The notes beneath the pieces are model-generated. The model was given only the letters and a program-made list of their open reading frames with translations. It did not search any database and was not told the origin of the DNA. This document shows, in pieces, positions 41,796-54,597 of a stretch of 64,000 bases of DNA; positions within the stretch are counted from its first letter, which is position 1, and every line of letters starts with the position of its first letter. The position numbers were made by a program, and so were the translations under genes. The stretch is from Amphimedon queenslandica (taxonomy: Eukaryota; Porifera; Demospongiae; Haplosclerida; Niphatidae), in NCBI RefSeq assembly GCF_000090795.2, contig NW_003546391.1, positions 72,934 through 136,933 on the forward strand, written 5' to 3'.

Positions 41796-44700
41796 TTAAA
41801 GTTCTCCATGAGCCTCTTCACCATCTGCTGCTGGCGGTAACGTTAAAACTTCAGGCTCTTCTGATGACTCTTCCTTCTCCTTTTCATTTTCTATTAGAAA
41901 ATTAAAAGGAAAATATAATTTCATTATACTATACGTGTACATCAAGCATACTTGAAGGAGGCTCCTTTTCCGTTTCACTATCAGTTGGAGGAGGTGGTAG
42001 TTCCTCATTAAAATCAGGAGGAAGAGTATCATCGCTACCAGGACTGTCACTAGGATACTCCGTTGTATTGCTCACATCCTCAGGATCAGCCGTCTTTGTC
42101 TTATTCTTTCCCGACTCCGTTTTAGTTGAGTTGGATTTACTTTTAGAAGTTTTAGGTTTAGGAGGTCTGTAGTTCCTGGCTTTGTTTACAAGGTACATCA
42201 TTTCTCTGCTTAGTTTTGCAGTCTTGTCCTCAATATCAGAGCAGAGCATGATGGGATCTTCATAAGGTTTGGTGCTATTCTGAAGCTCTTCTGTTTCTTT
42301 GTACCATTTCTAAAAATAATTTAATAATAAAAGGGACAACGTGGCAACTGGCAAGTATGAATTGAGTCAGTAAATTCATAATAATAAACAGTTGATCTGG
42401 TATTTTATTTATTGTGCATGAATTTTAATACGATGAATCAGCTACTGTACATACATGTATTAAGAGAGCATGCCCAGAACATGCTCAGTAGAGTAATGAA
42501 TCAGGAATGATGCCATGTTAAAAGGCCAGCAATGCATGTACATGATAGCATTCATTAGAAACAGATTATTGCATTGGTTACCAGTGTTTCCATAGTCAAG
42601 TCTTCAAGTGTCTTGATCTCCACTTCAGTAAAGATATCTTCGCTCATATTCCTCATGTAGAGTATCATGGCGTAGGATCGATTAAGACCAATAATAAGAT
42701 CCTGGATTAACTTGGGCCGTTTCAAAGCTTCCTTCAGCCTACGGAAGACTGGCCTTGACAATCTCTTGAGCTCACGATACTTCTGTTGGTAGATCTCAGT
42801 TGCTGCTTCATATCCATCGTCCTCTAGCCATTCCCCTGTAGTCTTCAGTGCATCAAGTATCGACGAGCGTTCCTCTTCGGTCGAATGAATGTTCACTTCT
42901 TCAGAATACATTTTGTCTTGAGTTTCAAATATGTGAGACTCGAGGGTGTTCTTTGCCATTTCGTTAAGTCTCTTTTCTTCGTCGCGTTGCTGCAGCCATT
43001 TTAATCTAAAAAAAATAATGTATAAAGAGCATCAAACATAAAAATATAATGCACTTCATACGAGTCTGGTGATAATTTCTATCTTACTTTGTTACTGAGA
43101 TTTCTCTTCCTTTATCAGATAGGTCATGTAGGTCAAGCTGTGTCACAACTGACGTCAAATTAACTTTGACCGTCCTCATCTTTGCAGTGTCTTTACTTTC
43201 CTTAGCTGTAGCATTAGCTGAAGCATTGTTAGGGCTGGTGCCATTAACTGAAGAGGAGACGTTGAGTGTGCTGGCATTACTAGCGGGTGCGGTTGGCTCG
43301 TTTATCTCTTCCTCCTCTTCTTCTTGTGATGGTGGAACATTCTCTGTTACACACATTAAAATAAATAATAAAAAAAAATATAAATATACATGTACATACC
43401 TTCATTATCATCAGAGGAGGTGCCTTTATCATCAGGTGAGTCTTCTTTTGTGGGTGTGTCATCATCAGTCGATGGACTTTCTTCTTTAGTGGGTGTGTCA
43501 TCATTATCCGAAGGTATATCCTCTTTGGCTGTTGTGTCATTATCTGAGGCTGTGTCTCCTTTAGTGGGTGTGTCATTATCAGAATCAGAGGGCGTGTCTT
43601 CTTTAGTCATTCCTTCATTCGAAGCTTCAGTTTCTTTTTTATTGGATTCTCCAGAGTCTTGTTCCCTTTTGTCTTCAGTTGGTGGATCCCCTCCTTTCTC
43701 TTTGTCTGCTTCCTTCAATGTCTCTTCTCCTGTAGGCTTGTCTTCTTTTCCTGTTTCCTCTTTACCAGTCTCAGTCTCTTTGCTTTCTCCTTCAGTTTTA
43801 TTTTTACCTTCTTCCTCTTCTGATCCTCCAAACAGATTAGAGAAAGCATTCTTTAATTCTGAAAAAATAATAAACATTGAATACTGAAAATAAAGAAGAG
43901 GAGAGAGAGAGAATAAAAAAGGTGATGTCCTCACTTGAAAAAGTTGACTCTTCTTCTAATTGAGGATACTCAAACAATGATTCAGCCTAAGAGCACACAC
44001 ACAAATCAACAAAAGGATAATATAACTGATACACATACAGAGTCCAGTGCTAGGAGTCCACTATCATCCATCCTAAAGTGAACTTTAATGCCACTTGGAC
44101 TGCCCTCAGGATTATCGGATAATGCCTTTTCTATTTCACCCAAATGAACTTCAGTGATATTATGATGGCCAACAGACCTAGTAGGAGAAGAAATATCTCA
44201 TACATGGTAAAGATTACACAAAATAGTAAAATTTAAAAAAATGGACACCAGGACATGTGACTCAGGGAAAACTCTATTTCGGATACAAATACATGATCTT
44301 ATGTTACATAAAGTTTTGAGCCCATTCTGATTAAAATTGGATTTTTTTTACAAATTTTTAAGCTGCTCCAAAATCTGGTAAAAGCTTCTTGTCAGTGGGC
44401 AAAGACCCTCTACTCCTTTCTTGAGCCAAATTTTGCCAAAAATGACTAGGAGAGAATTTTCCGTTTTTATAGTTTTTTCTGATGTATATACATGTTCTTA
44501 TGTTGTGTAGCAAGTTTGAGCTGATTCCGATTGAAATTGGATTTTTTTAATGAATTTTTAAAGTTGCTCCAAAATTGGGTAAAAGTCCCTGTACTATAGT
44601 ACAGGGTATTTGGCCAAATTTCGCCAAAAATGACAAGGAGAGAATTTTCCATTTTTATAATCTTTTCTGATACATATACATGTTCTTATGTTGTGTAGCA

Positions 44701-46302
44701 AGTTTGAGCTGATTCTGATTGAAATTAGATTTTTTATGAATTTTTAAAGTTGCTCCAAAATCGGATAAAAGTCCCTGTACTATAGTACAGGGTATTTGGC
44801 CAAATTTCGCCAAAAATGACTAGGAGAGAATTTTCCATTTTTATAATTCTTTCCAATGCATATACATGTTCTTATGTTGTGTAGCAAGTTTGAGCTGATT
44901 CCGATTGAAATTGGATTTTTATTAATTTTTTAAAGTCACAAAAATCTGGTCAAGGACCATATACATGTAGTACAGGATTGGTCCATAGCTCAAGAATTTT
45001 GTAACAATTTTGCATAGCATAAAAAGTATGGACTAAAACTTGAATATTTCTTTTAAACACAGGTACTTTATTTAGAATCCAGGTAATTATAGGTGAGGTA
45101 CATGCACTTTAACTTATAACAACGATAATTACTATCTCAAAACCCACTCTCTTTCCTGCTGGCTAAGAAAATCAACGTCTCCATAAAAAACATCAAACTT
45201 GAAATCGCTAGAGTACCGATTGAACGTCAGGACCTTCTTCTGCGGATATTGATTACCAGAACTGAATAAAGTACGAGTGACACTCTTTGTGTATGGCTTC
45301 CCTTCAGCGTCAGTATTCTGCTTATCAAATGAAACCTGAGAGAGAGGAGTAAGAGGTAGAGGAAAGAGATTGTGCCTTTTTTCAAGGGCTATATATTTTG
45401 CAGATTGTGTTACTATTCCCAAAAATAAATTCCTCGAATTAGTTGCTTATAGATGTGAGAAATTCGAATTTGGGATAAAATCACAAAAAATTAATACAGT
45501 GAATTATATATCCGCTAAATCTATAGCCCTTGAAACCTAAGGTAGAGGAGTAGGAGGTAGAGGAAAGAGATTGCATGGATACAACAATAGGAGGGAGTCA
45601 TGTTACTCTAGTGGTTGGTTACCTGTATAGGGTACACATTAGCATCTTTAACTATGAACTTCTTCACTCGAAACAACTTAGTGTGTGAAGCTCCTTGGTA
45701 CACAGCACCTGTAATAGTCAATCAAATTATTTTTAAAAATCATTTTAATACAACTTAATTAATCAATTACCTAGAGCAGCTGCCTCATCAGTATTGATAT
45801 TTCTACCCAACTCAGTCCTACAATGAAATACTCCAGGGTCAACAATGAGTATCATAATGTAAATAAACATACTTTTTGACAGCCTTCAGTAGTAACTCCT
45901 GTACTTTGGGTACTCTAGTACCACCTCCAACTAGTACCACAGACTCTATCTCACCCTAAACATGTGAGAGTCATGTGACATCATAACAAAAGAACAATGT
46001 ACCAGTGTTATATCAGCAACTCTTAGAGCTTGCTCAACAGGCCCAGCTAACCGATCAAACAAGTCAGAGCACATTTCCTCAAATTCGACGCGTGTCACTT
46101 TTGCCTTAAAGTCAATGTCCTCAAACAATCCTTCAACCTAAGGAGAAGAAGACTCTTATGTTTGCGACTTGAGTGCCACGTACTTGTGAGTATATTTCTG
46201 TGTTGGCACTTAAAACTTTTTTGACTCTTTTTGCTTCTTTAAGTAGCTTAGCCATAGCACGAGGAGACTCTGTAATCTTACCTTCAGTTTTATGCTGGGA
46301 CT

Positions 46303-46378
<76 letters not shown>

Positions 46379-47878
46379 TAGAAGAGGAAACAAAAAGAGA
46401 AGACAATTAGAGAGACACTCAAAATAGTTTGAAAGAGGTGCTAATTAAGAGTACAGTAGTTCTCTTCCTACCATGAATATTTGTGCCAGGTGGTCGCGGA
46501 GTCTCATCTCCATCTCTAGTCCGCCTAACGTCCTATCGAACCCGACACCTTTGACACGAACCTGAGGATGAATGTGAGCCTGAGAACCTTCTCTGACCTG
46601 AGTCTTTTTAAACTCTACATTAGTAAGAGAGTAAAGAATGAGAGATACAAATAGAGAAGAGATAGAGAGAGGCAACACTAACCTGCTATGGTCGCAATAG
46701 TGTTGGTAGATCCCATATCAAAAAACATTATGTAAAATGGAGTCGTATTGAAAGACGCTTGTCTATAGAGACCGTAGTTAAGAGCCACTGAAAATAAAAT
46801 AAAATCAAACCAACAAGATTTTTCAAACAATACTGACCAGCTGCTCCATCAGTCATTAATTGAAGGACATTAAGGCCGACCAGCTGAGCAGCACTGGGAA
46901 AGAAAGGAGAGTGTAAAAATTTCCATGCAAAAAGTGAACAAGCCTCCCTCCATTGTGTGGCATGTTATTGTTGGCATACACAATGAATGATAATAGCATA
47001 AACTTGCTGACCTTATTACAGCTCTCCTCTGTGCTTGATTAAAGAAAGCTGGAATAGTAATGATAACATCTCTTATATTGGTTCCTAGAAAAAGGACAAA
47101 AGAGTTATTAAAACCATTACATGTACATGTACGTAAGTATTACCAGCATAGTCTTGTGCCAATTCCCTTGAATGATTGAACAACATCCCAAGCAATTCTT
47201 CAGGAGTAAAATCAGTGTTCCTATAATAATTCATCGATAACAATAGTTACTTGATAATCACTAGAGCTTACTCATCATGACGAAATAGAATAGTACCTAA
47301 ATAAAATAATAAATTAATACTAAGACTCCTCCTCCTCTAACCTCTCTCTTCATCTTTTCTAATATCGTGATAAGGAAACCATTCCTTGTACTTGGCAACC
47401 AGTGGATTGTCATACGATAGACCGATCAATAATTGTAGATACGAATAAGCACTTTTTGGATATTTAACAGCCTGTGGAGTGAAGATAATAGGTGATGAAT
47501 TATAGCTAACAACGAATAGGAACATACAGCAGTTGAAGCGTGATCTGAGAATAGTCTCTCTTCGTTTCTAAAAGCCACAATAGCTGCTGTCTTCCTCTTT
47601 GACTCTCTTTATATTTTATGTAATACAATTGTTATTAAATAAATCTTAACTTACTTATTCAATACAATTTCCATTGGTACACCAGGCTAAAATAAAGTAA
47701 TGAGTTAAATATTATACATACACATACAAACAAGTCACATAATACATACCTTAACTAAAGCTACTTTAAACCATTCACTACTAAAATCAATGGATATGAC
47801 AGCTGCCTGGACCATTCTTCCTTCCTCTCCACTAAAAACCATCAGTAAACCCAGAAAAAGTAACAATCTGGGTAACAT
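41796..47878 (-). CDS. HYOU1: Hypoxia up-regulated protein 1 / GRP170, ER Hsp70-family chaperone
   Basis: About 20 minus-strand exons. The ATG at 47878 opens a signal peptide ([17 protein letters not shown]) followed by the Hsp70 ATPase start [21 protein letters not shown]. Later pieces match HYOU1: [70 protein letters not shown], the substrate-binding region [20 protein letters not shown], and the C-terminal helical domain. An Asp/Glu/Ser-rich loop of about 150 residues (43390-43870) separates the beta-domain from the helical domain. The protein ends in HGEL (TAA 41798-41796), a KDEL-type retention tetrapeptide; vertebrates have NDEL. Role: nucleotide exchange and holdase for BiP in the ER lumen. 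One intron carries (GA)n, another carries palindromic repeats. Confidence 0.9.
44230..44970 (+). repeat. Palindromic tandem repeat, 4 units (HYOU1 intron)
   Basis: Units repeat every 186-188 bp (AGGAGAGAATTTT at 44448, 44636, 44822). Perfect CCCTGTACTATAGTACAGGG dyads lie at 44587-44606 and 44773-44792. The flanks AAATTGG..AAAAG and TTGGCCAAATTT extend the imperfect dyad to about 50 bp. Forward orientation, antisense to HYOU1. Confidence 0.9.
46306..46374 (+). repeat. (GA)n microsatellite
   Basis: Uninterrupted AG/GA run of about 34 units in a HYOU1 intron. The Arg-Glu and Leu-Ser frames across it are artefacts. Confidence 0.97.
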
Positions 47879-48169
47879 CTTGCTCTCCTTCTGAGATTCT
47901 CTTTCTTCTTTTCACAATTTACACCAAACTGAACTCAGTGGTTTTCAATATTCGCCCCAACCATGTGTTTTGTCATACACTGATTGGTCGAAGTCAGTCG
48001 GTATAATTCTTGCGGGTTAACGGCCAAATTTTGAAGATGACTCAGCCCGTCTAAATTTTTACGGGTCATCAGCACTAATTATTATCTTAGTGCATGCACT
48101 CCCACGTTGCATGGCAACATAAACAAGTTGGTGCTAAAAGGTCTGCAGCATTTCGCACCAAAGGCTTTT
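47879..48169. promoter_or_regulatory. Bidirectional promoter region HYOU1 / ODF3-like
   Basis: A 291-bp interval between divergent ATGs. It contains an inverted CCAAT box (ATTGG, 47983-47987) and an AP-1-like TGACTCA (48038-48044). A complete ER-stress element (CCAAT-N9-CCACG) was looked for and not found. Confidence 0.45.
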
Positions 48170-49286
48170 ATGGCAATGGTAGAAGATTCGGAGAAGAAGA
48201 CTAAACCAATCATGATTGCAGCTCGGGAAAGAGGTAAAAATACTTAAATGCATCCTGCAGCACAGTTTTGTCAAACAATTGCCACAGTAGAACTTTCAGC
48301 CTTATGCTATTTACATAATGCTTTACTTCATTGCTGTCATCATTGATAGGACCTGGGCCAGGCAGGTATAAATTACCTCCATGTTGTGGTCACGAGACAC
48401 ATGATATGACTAAACAAGCCATGCCTGCATATTCATTCGGAAAAAGGCTTAGCAACTCAAGTTTGTTGTGCATGAGATTTATAATGCATTTGTATGGTTG
48501 TAACTATACTTCATTTGTAATTATAGTGTTTAGAAAAGAAACCAGCCCTGGACCAATCTATTTTATTGACCCAATGCTCTCTCGCTATGGTCGTGATGGT
48601 AATCCTTCTTATTCTATCTTAGGGAGACAAAAGGATCTGAGTTAAGTCAATAATGCATGACATGTTTTCATTTGTATTTCAGATGCATTCAAGACTCCTT
48701 CTCCTGGTGCATACTCTCCTGAAAAAGTACACCCACAAGGGGAAAAACATGCCCCCATTTATTCAATGGGAAGGCGAACAGCATATAGGAAGAGTAAGAT
48801 GCACTTTTAAAGCAATGCTCAATGTCTTTTTTTAAACCAGGGGATAGCACTCCATCACCCAGTTCTTACACTCTTCCATGTCTTTTGGGCCACAAGATAC
48901 CAAACAAGCCGGCCAGTGCATCTTATTCAATGGCGTCTCGTCCCATTACTGGAAGTTTCTCAGAAGATCTGGCAAAGACACCAGGGCCTGGTTGCTACAA
49001 TGCCATACCACCAAACATATATACACCTAGGGCTCCTGGATATTCAATGCTTGGAAGGAGCTACATGCCAGGAGGTAATTGAATACTACCAAACAGCAGC
49101 ATATACACTTGTACTGCTAATTGTGTCTATGATAATCTTCAAATGTCTTTAGATGCCACAATGAAGCCTGGTCCAGGCGCTTATAGCCCTGAAAGAGTTT
49201 ACCTGAACAAGACCCAAGCACCAAGGTTCTCTATGGGAATCAGGCACTCAGAGTTCATTACTCCGCTCATATTGGAGGTCCGTTGA
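48170..49286 (+). CDS. ODF3/CIMAP-like (SHIPPO) sperm-tail and ciliary microtubule protein
   Basis: Six exons. The first is 48170-48233 ([20 protein letters not shown]), the second 48350 to about 48460, and the last ends in TGA at 49284-49286. The protein is a string of STPGR/SHIPPO repeats built on Pro-Gly-Pro: [55 protein letters not shown] and [11 protein letters not shown]. These alternate with YSFGKR, YSILGR, YSMGRR, YSMASR and YSMLGR boxes. Family knowledge: ODF3/CIMAP proteins bind the inside of doublet microtubules in sperm tails and cilia. Sponge cells with flagella (choanocytes, sperm) are a plausible site. Start choice: a second ATG two codons later is equally possible. Confidence 0.85.
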
Positions 49287-49461
49287 TAATAAAGAAGGAT
49301 AAAACAAACCATTAACTATAATGATTTGTCTCTAATGCTAATACCATAGAAGCTGTATTGCTGTAGTCTAACTCTATAATAGTACATAATTTTATTTTAA
49401 CTATGATACTTGATAATTACATAAAAATAAAGATTATCATAATATGCACATAATAATTATT

Positions 49462-51418
49462 CTATGATTCTGGATAAGGACGTTTACGTTTACTGACATA
49501 GGGTTGTACAACAAGAGGAATAGTCTGTTCTTTAGTCTGTTGAGATGATTGATAAAGCTTGCTTTCAAATTCCATTCTTTCGAATAAAAAGAAATCAACT
49601 TCTTGACAATAAAACTAAAATACATACTTTGTATGAGAACGAGGTCCCGCATTCCACACTCCGCCATAAGATGGAAGCCTATACTAAGATAAAATTAAAG
49701 ACACAATAAAAACTAAAAATTACCATTTGGGATTATCTGCATCAAGTTGACCTGATTTTCTGAGATTGCTATGAAAGTTGGCACCAATGCGTTTAGGATT
49801 TCTTTTCCCTTTACCATGTTGATCTCCTACAAAATTATCACAAAAAACGTCATCTCTTTCTCTCTCTTTTGTAAAAGATCGTTATACTTACTCCAATGTA
49901 AGAAATCATCTTCTGATGGACCGATTGGATGCTTATAACAAATACCGCCATGATGATTATCTTTCTCTTCTTCTTCATCTTCATCATCATTTAGTAACCA
50001 AGGTGGTGTAGCTCCAGTGTGAATATTGCCTCTTTTTGAAGCTGTTACTCTGCGGTTAATCAAAGTAAATGAACAGCACTAAAAAAAACTTACTGAATTT
50101 TATCCGACACAGAAGCACAAGCAGATGATGCAAAGTGCTAAAATAAAAATCATATTATATTAATGGTGCATGCATTATCTCTCATGAAACAAACCTTTTG
50201 AACTCTTGTTTCTGCTACAACTTTTTGCTGTGCTTCTTCTACCTCTTCTATTTCCTTAGCAGACTATAAAAGAGTCCTTCAATAAAAGACAGTAGAATAC
50301 ATAACTAAACCTCTTTGAGTCTCTTGTTCCTGTTAGCATTAAGTTTGTCTAATTTTTCAGCAACAAGTTCCTTAAATCTAAAAATAACTACTCGCATGTA
50401 CATCAGTAAATAGTACGCATTACTTATCCAGCTCTGCCTGGTAGATAATTAAGTTTTGCATCTGTGACTTTTTGATACCATTTTCCCAGCAGTAATATCT
50501 GGTTTTCTTATGATGACTCTCACTATTATATGTTAAGGAATTATTCTACTAATTTTCAATGAGGATACTTTGCATATTGACCGCTTAGAACAACAAATCC
50601 CTATTGCTATAAAGTATTGTGTTGCATTACCTAGTCATGTGTTCTAGCAATCCGCCCCATTCTACAGTTGTAAAACCATCAGATATGTGCTTATTAATCT
50701 CTTCTTGGCAGGAGTAACACCACACTGTAATGCCAGGCTCAAGATCCCCATCAACAATATTAGGCTTTTGCAATAGACACCTAGCACTATGTACCTGGAA
50801 TTAAAGGGACACGTTCACGGAAATAGAATGCACACGTTACTGTAGAGGAAGTAAACCTTAAATTGGGCGTGCAACCCAATATCCGTGTATAATATCTATG
50901 GTGCAACAGATCATTAATTAATAGTTATGACATGTGTTTAGACACGCGTAGAGAGTAGAGACAGCAATCAGTCGCAGAACCAGGAGTAGGCATCTGTAGA
51001 ACACTTCTTTCGAACAGAATTAGCTCTTTTGCCACCCTAAGATACTCTTTTTAGTGAAGAAACACCAGGAATATTTACAAGTAGCCACTCGAGTAGCCAT
51101 TTTGCCTTAATTATTAGGAGCGCAGCCACTAAACGTCATCATTAATGATGTCATCTTGAAATTGAAAAACGGGCCAGTTTTTCAAGATGACCTGCTTCCG
51201 TGCATGTGTCCTGGCCCTTTAAATGTGCTAATTATAAATCATTGATGATACATTACTTTTTTATTAAACTTGTCAAGAATGAGCTTCAATTCGGTTTGAT
51301 GCTTCTTGGAAAATATGTGTCCTTCCCTTCTGTCATTATGGTTCTTTCTACAAACAGAGCAAAAGGTGTAGTCGTCCTTTGTTTTGGATTTTTCTTTTTT
51401 CTTGTTCTTGGAGGCCAT
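49462..51418 (-). CDS. CENATAC: CENATAC/CCDC84-like minor-spliceosome zinc-finger protein
   Basis: About nine minus-strand exons, ATG at 51418, TAG at 49464-49462. The N-terminal C2H2-type finger reads FCSVCRKNHNDRREGHIFSKKHQ; a second reads CYSCQEEINKH followed by TTVEWGGLLEHMT. Then come a Lys/Glu-rich coiled coil (FKELVAEKLDKLNANR), the family hallmark GNIHTGATPPWLLNDDE and IGPSEDDFLHW, then RIGANFHSNL, WLPSYGGVWNAGPR and a basic C-terminus (KRKRPYPES). Human CCDC84/CENATAC has this same order and promotes splicing of minor (AT-AC) introns and chromosome segregation. It shares its promoter with the USF-like gene. The acidic insert EDEEEEKD is longer than in the human protein. Confidence 0.85.
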
Positions 51419-51466
51419 TTTATTATAGCCCCGCCTATAATTATTATAACTAATAGCCCCATCCAT

Positions 51467-51527
51467 CACGTGTTGAACACGTGAGAGCCATAACGCCAAG
51501 AGTCACGTGACACTTTGCAATCACGTG
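51467..51527. promoter_or_regulatory. Cluster of four CACGTG E-boxes between CENATAC and USF-like genes
   Basis: CACGTG occurs at 51467-51472, 51478-51483, 51504-51509 and 51522-51527. Two of them are in the extended form TCACGTGAC. All lie within 61 bp, 49-98 bp from the CENATAC ATG and about 116-176 bp from the USF-like ATG. GC boxes (CCCCGCC) flank the cluster at 51429 and 51534. CACGTG is the known target of USF, MYC/MAX and TFEB proteins, so self-regulation by the adjacent bHLH-Zip factor is a fair inference. Confidence 0.75.
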
Positions 51528-51642
51528 ACTTAGCCCCGCCATAAGAGGAGCCGCCATTGCGCTGCTGCTTCTTCTTGTCAATCTTGTGACCTATCTCGTG
51601 ACATTTGACTGACCAAAGAGAAAGAGGAGCGGTTCCAGGACT

Positions 51643-54285
51643 ATGAGTCGTGGCGGCGATGGGAGTGACTTTTCTGATGAGAATGGAGGAAGAGGTGGCG
51701 AGTATCTTCAGAGAGGAGATGATCCAGAGGACCTGCACCAGTCTAAGAGGTTGAAATTAGGCGGCGGCGACTCGCCTACCCGTATACTCAGCCTACACAC
51801 GGACTGGGTCCAGAGAGAGCCAGAAGATCGAGCAACGACTGCTTGTATGCAACAACTATAATAATTATTATTGTCAAAAGTATTTATGCATAATTAATTG
51901 TTTTTGATGCCTCTTAAAGGTGTGAATTGGGTGTATTTTATCATCTAAAAAAATTTTTTTTAGATGTAGGGGGTGATCCCGGTGATGGTCCTATTCCAGT
52001 TCCTCAGTCCGACTTTGAGATTGAGATCAACAGTACGGGCCAGGAAGGAAATGGAGGCTCGCCAACTCAAGAAAGTGGCATCACTTTAACATCTGCTTCA
52101 ATCACGATAGAGCCAAGAGTAAGTAATAATAATAAAAATATAAATGATGATAAAAATAATGATCATGATGTACAATTGTGTGGAAGTGTAAAGGAATGTT
52201 TGCATTCTTTACACGTTTCGAAATTACGTTAAACTCTTTTCAATGGTGATGATAGCATAATGGCGCTAGTAACTTTCAACTTTAAAGGAGATAACGATCA
52301 GTAGAATCTTAATGAAATACCATCGTACATTGAAAGTATTTTTTTAACCTCTTATATCAGATATTGACAATTGATTCAAGACTACCATCGTCTGTTCCTG
52401 TTACTACAACAACGGCTTCATCGTCATCAGGAGCAGCTATACCTGTTCACAAGATGATTGCTCACCTCAGAGATGAGGAGGAGGAGGAAGAGGAAGATGA
52501 AGATGAGCCTTCGATGTCTAGCACAATGGTCACAAACCTCTCTACTGCCGAACCCGTTGTACAAGCTCCTCTTGTGGAAGACATTCCAGTTTCAATGGTG
52601 GCTTCTCAGACTCCTGATTTCTCTGCTCTAATGGCTGGTGCTAAAGGGATGTTACAGGTACGTGTATGTATAGGTACATAAACTAAAATGTAATATTCGT
52701 TAATGAAAATTTTAGGTACCTACTGATCAGCAATCACTGATACATCAACATCCTGACCTGTCTGGTGGGGGCCAGTATATGCAGGCACCTGGTGATGGAA
52801 CTGGGACCGGAGGTATTAGATATAATAAGAATTAATCCTATTATTATAATGTCTTAAAGGTCCGTTGTATGTGATGATACCACCCACTACTAACAGTGCT
52901 GAGTTATTGCAGGTGATGCAGCAAGGACAGGTTCAAAGACCATTAATGCCTCGTCTCTCTACTGGTGCTCTAGCGTAAGTCGTTAAACAATGTTTGTAGT
53001 ACTGTATCTACTGTACATAATAAATGTAATCGTTAAATCGTAATCAGCCCCAACCCTGGTACATAATAAATGTATCATGGTTTTTCCTATATGGATATAA
53101 ATTATCACTTTGGGAGCTAGACTTAACAATTTGTCTCTTGTAGTTCTCCCATATCAGATGATGGTAGGAAACACAAAGAACTAATTCGTAAACAGACTCA
53201 CAACGAAGGTTAGTCTCTCTCTCTATGTCTGATAAGATAACAATCCTTTCTTTCATCTTAGTTGAAAGAAGGAGAAGAGATCGTATCAATGAGCTGATCA
53301 AGATATTAGCTGAGGTTGTCCCAGGCTGTCAAAAGAAAGACTCATCTAATGGAAATATTGTTGGGGTAAGGAGGAGTAAAGGACATTATAGCATCATATT
53401 GAGTCTCCTCTTCTTTCCTTCCAGTATGTGTACAGCAAAGGTACTGTATTGGAGAAGACTGTAGAGTATGTGAGAGAACTCATTATGCAGAACGAGCAGC
53501 TGGTAGCAACAGCTAAACTAGCCGAGAAGTCCGCCAGTGCACTTCACATCCTACAGAACCAGATAACAGTTTTAGAGAAAGAGAATACATTCCTTCGTGC
53601 TCAGATGGTTCAGCTAGGGATTGATACTTCATCTACTGCACTCAGCGGTGCTCGCTCTCTTCTTTCTAATCCTTTAGCTCAGAGTCTTTTGAATACTCAA
53701 GTCACTCCCCCTCCTCCTCCTCCTACTACTAATACGTCACAACTGCTAGTGTCTTTAGCTCAGACCCTTACCAGTAACCCACTCCTGGCTTCTCTTTCTC
53801 AACTCAACAACAATCCCAGTAGTACTTCTGCTGTTAGTCCAGTGGTCGCTAATGAAAGCCCAGTATGTTTCTCTTAGTAGATGATTTATTTAATCATTCG
53901 TATCTGATATAGGTTACTGCCTCTGGTCAGTCTTCTCAGCTTGTGCCTCCAAACAGTCAAGCGGCTATTCTTATGAACTCTCTTGTCCAAACACTTGCTA
54001 CCATCGCCAATAGCAACACTCCAGCCCCACCCCCTCCTCCTCAGGTATTAACATGTCATACTCTTTAAAAATTCTTACACTTTCTTTAGTCATCAGGTTT
54101 ATCTGCATCTGCAGCAATGTCTCTCCTTAATTCTCTCATGATGGCTCAGAACGCTCTCTCTGCTACAACAACTCACACAACACAGGCCATACCACTCTCC
54201 TCTCATCCTTCTGCTTCTCCTACTCCTGCCAGTCTATTAGTCTCTCCACACGCTCAAGATAACAATAAGATCACACCACCAATGT
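51643..54285 (+). CDS. USF-like bHLH-leucine-zipper transcription factor
   Basis: About nine exons, ATG at 51643, TGA at 54283-54285. The DNA-binding part is split by introns at 53209-53261 and 53366-53424. It reads RKQTHNEVERRRRDRINELI (basic region plus helix 1; the H, E and R contacts to CACGTG are present), ILAEVVPGCQKKD, YSKGTVLEKTVEYVRELI (helix 2), and a leucine zipper ending in LEKENTFLRAQMVQLGID, as in USF1/2. The N-terminal 330 residues are acidic and Ser/Thr rich with an Asp/Glu run; the C-terminal tail is rich in Pro, Ser and Leu. USF has its bHLH-Zip at the very C-terminus, so the extra tail of about 170 residues is unusual. Expected role: nuclear dimer on E-boxes. Confidence 0.85.
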
Positions 54286-54597
54286 GATATACCATATACT
54301 GTCAAGAAAATCACATAATTATATGCTCTCTTGTCTTTTGCACTTGTACATATCTTGCTATAATAATATATTATGATGTTTGTTTGTGACATTTTAGGAA
54401 TATTGCTATTATAGTTTTTAAATATAATACATACTGTATATTTTTGTTGGCTCAGCAGTACCTTTTCAATCATTTTAGAGGTTGTGTTTCAAATAATGCT
54501 AAACGCTGCCACATTTTTACTTACTTAGATATATATAAGAAACAAAAACAAGAAACATGATAACAATAGGAGTTTTGATTTTTTTTTTCAGTACTTT
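54286..54597. other. Convergent 3' intergenic region
   Basis: 312 bp of AT-rich sequence between the stop codons of the USF-like gene and beta-glucuronidase. No coding or repeat feature is seen. Confidence 0.6.

Noticed and set aside
43390-43887. 165-residue Ser/Val-rich plus-strand open frame
   Set aside because: It is the antisense shadow of the acidic HYOU1 exon; composition is explained by the Asp/Glu/Thr codons on the other strand.
46173-46427. Arg-Glu and Leu-Ser repeat frames
   Set aside because: Translations of the (GA)n microsatellite in a HYOU1 intron.
47879-48169. ER-stress response element (CCAAT-N9-CCACG) for HYOU1
   Set aside because: A CCAAT box is present but no CCACG at the required spacing.
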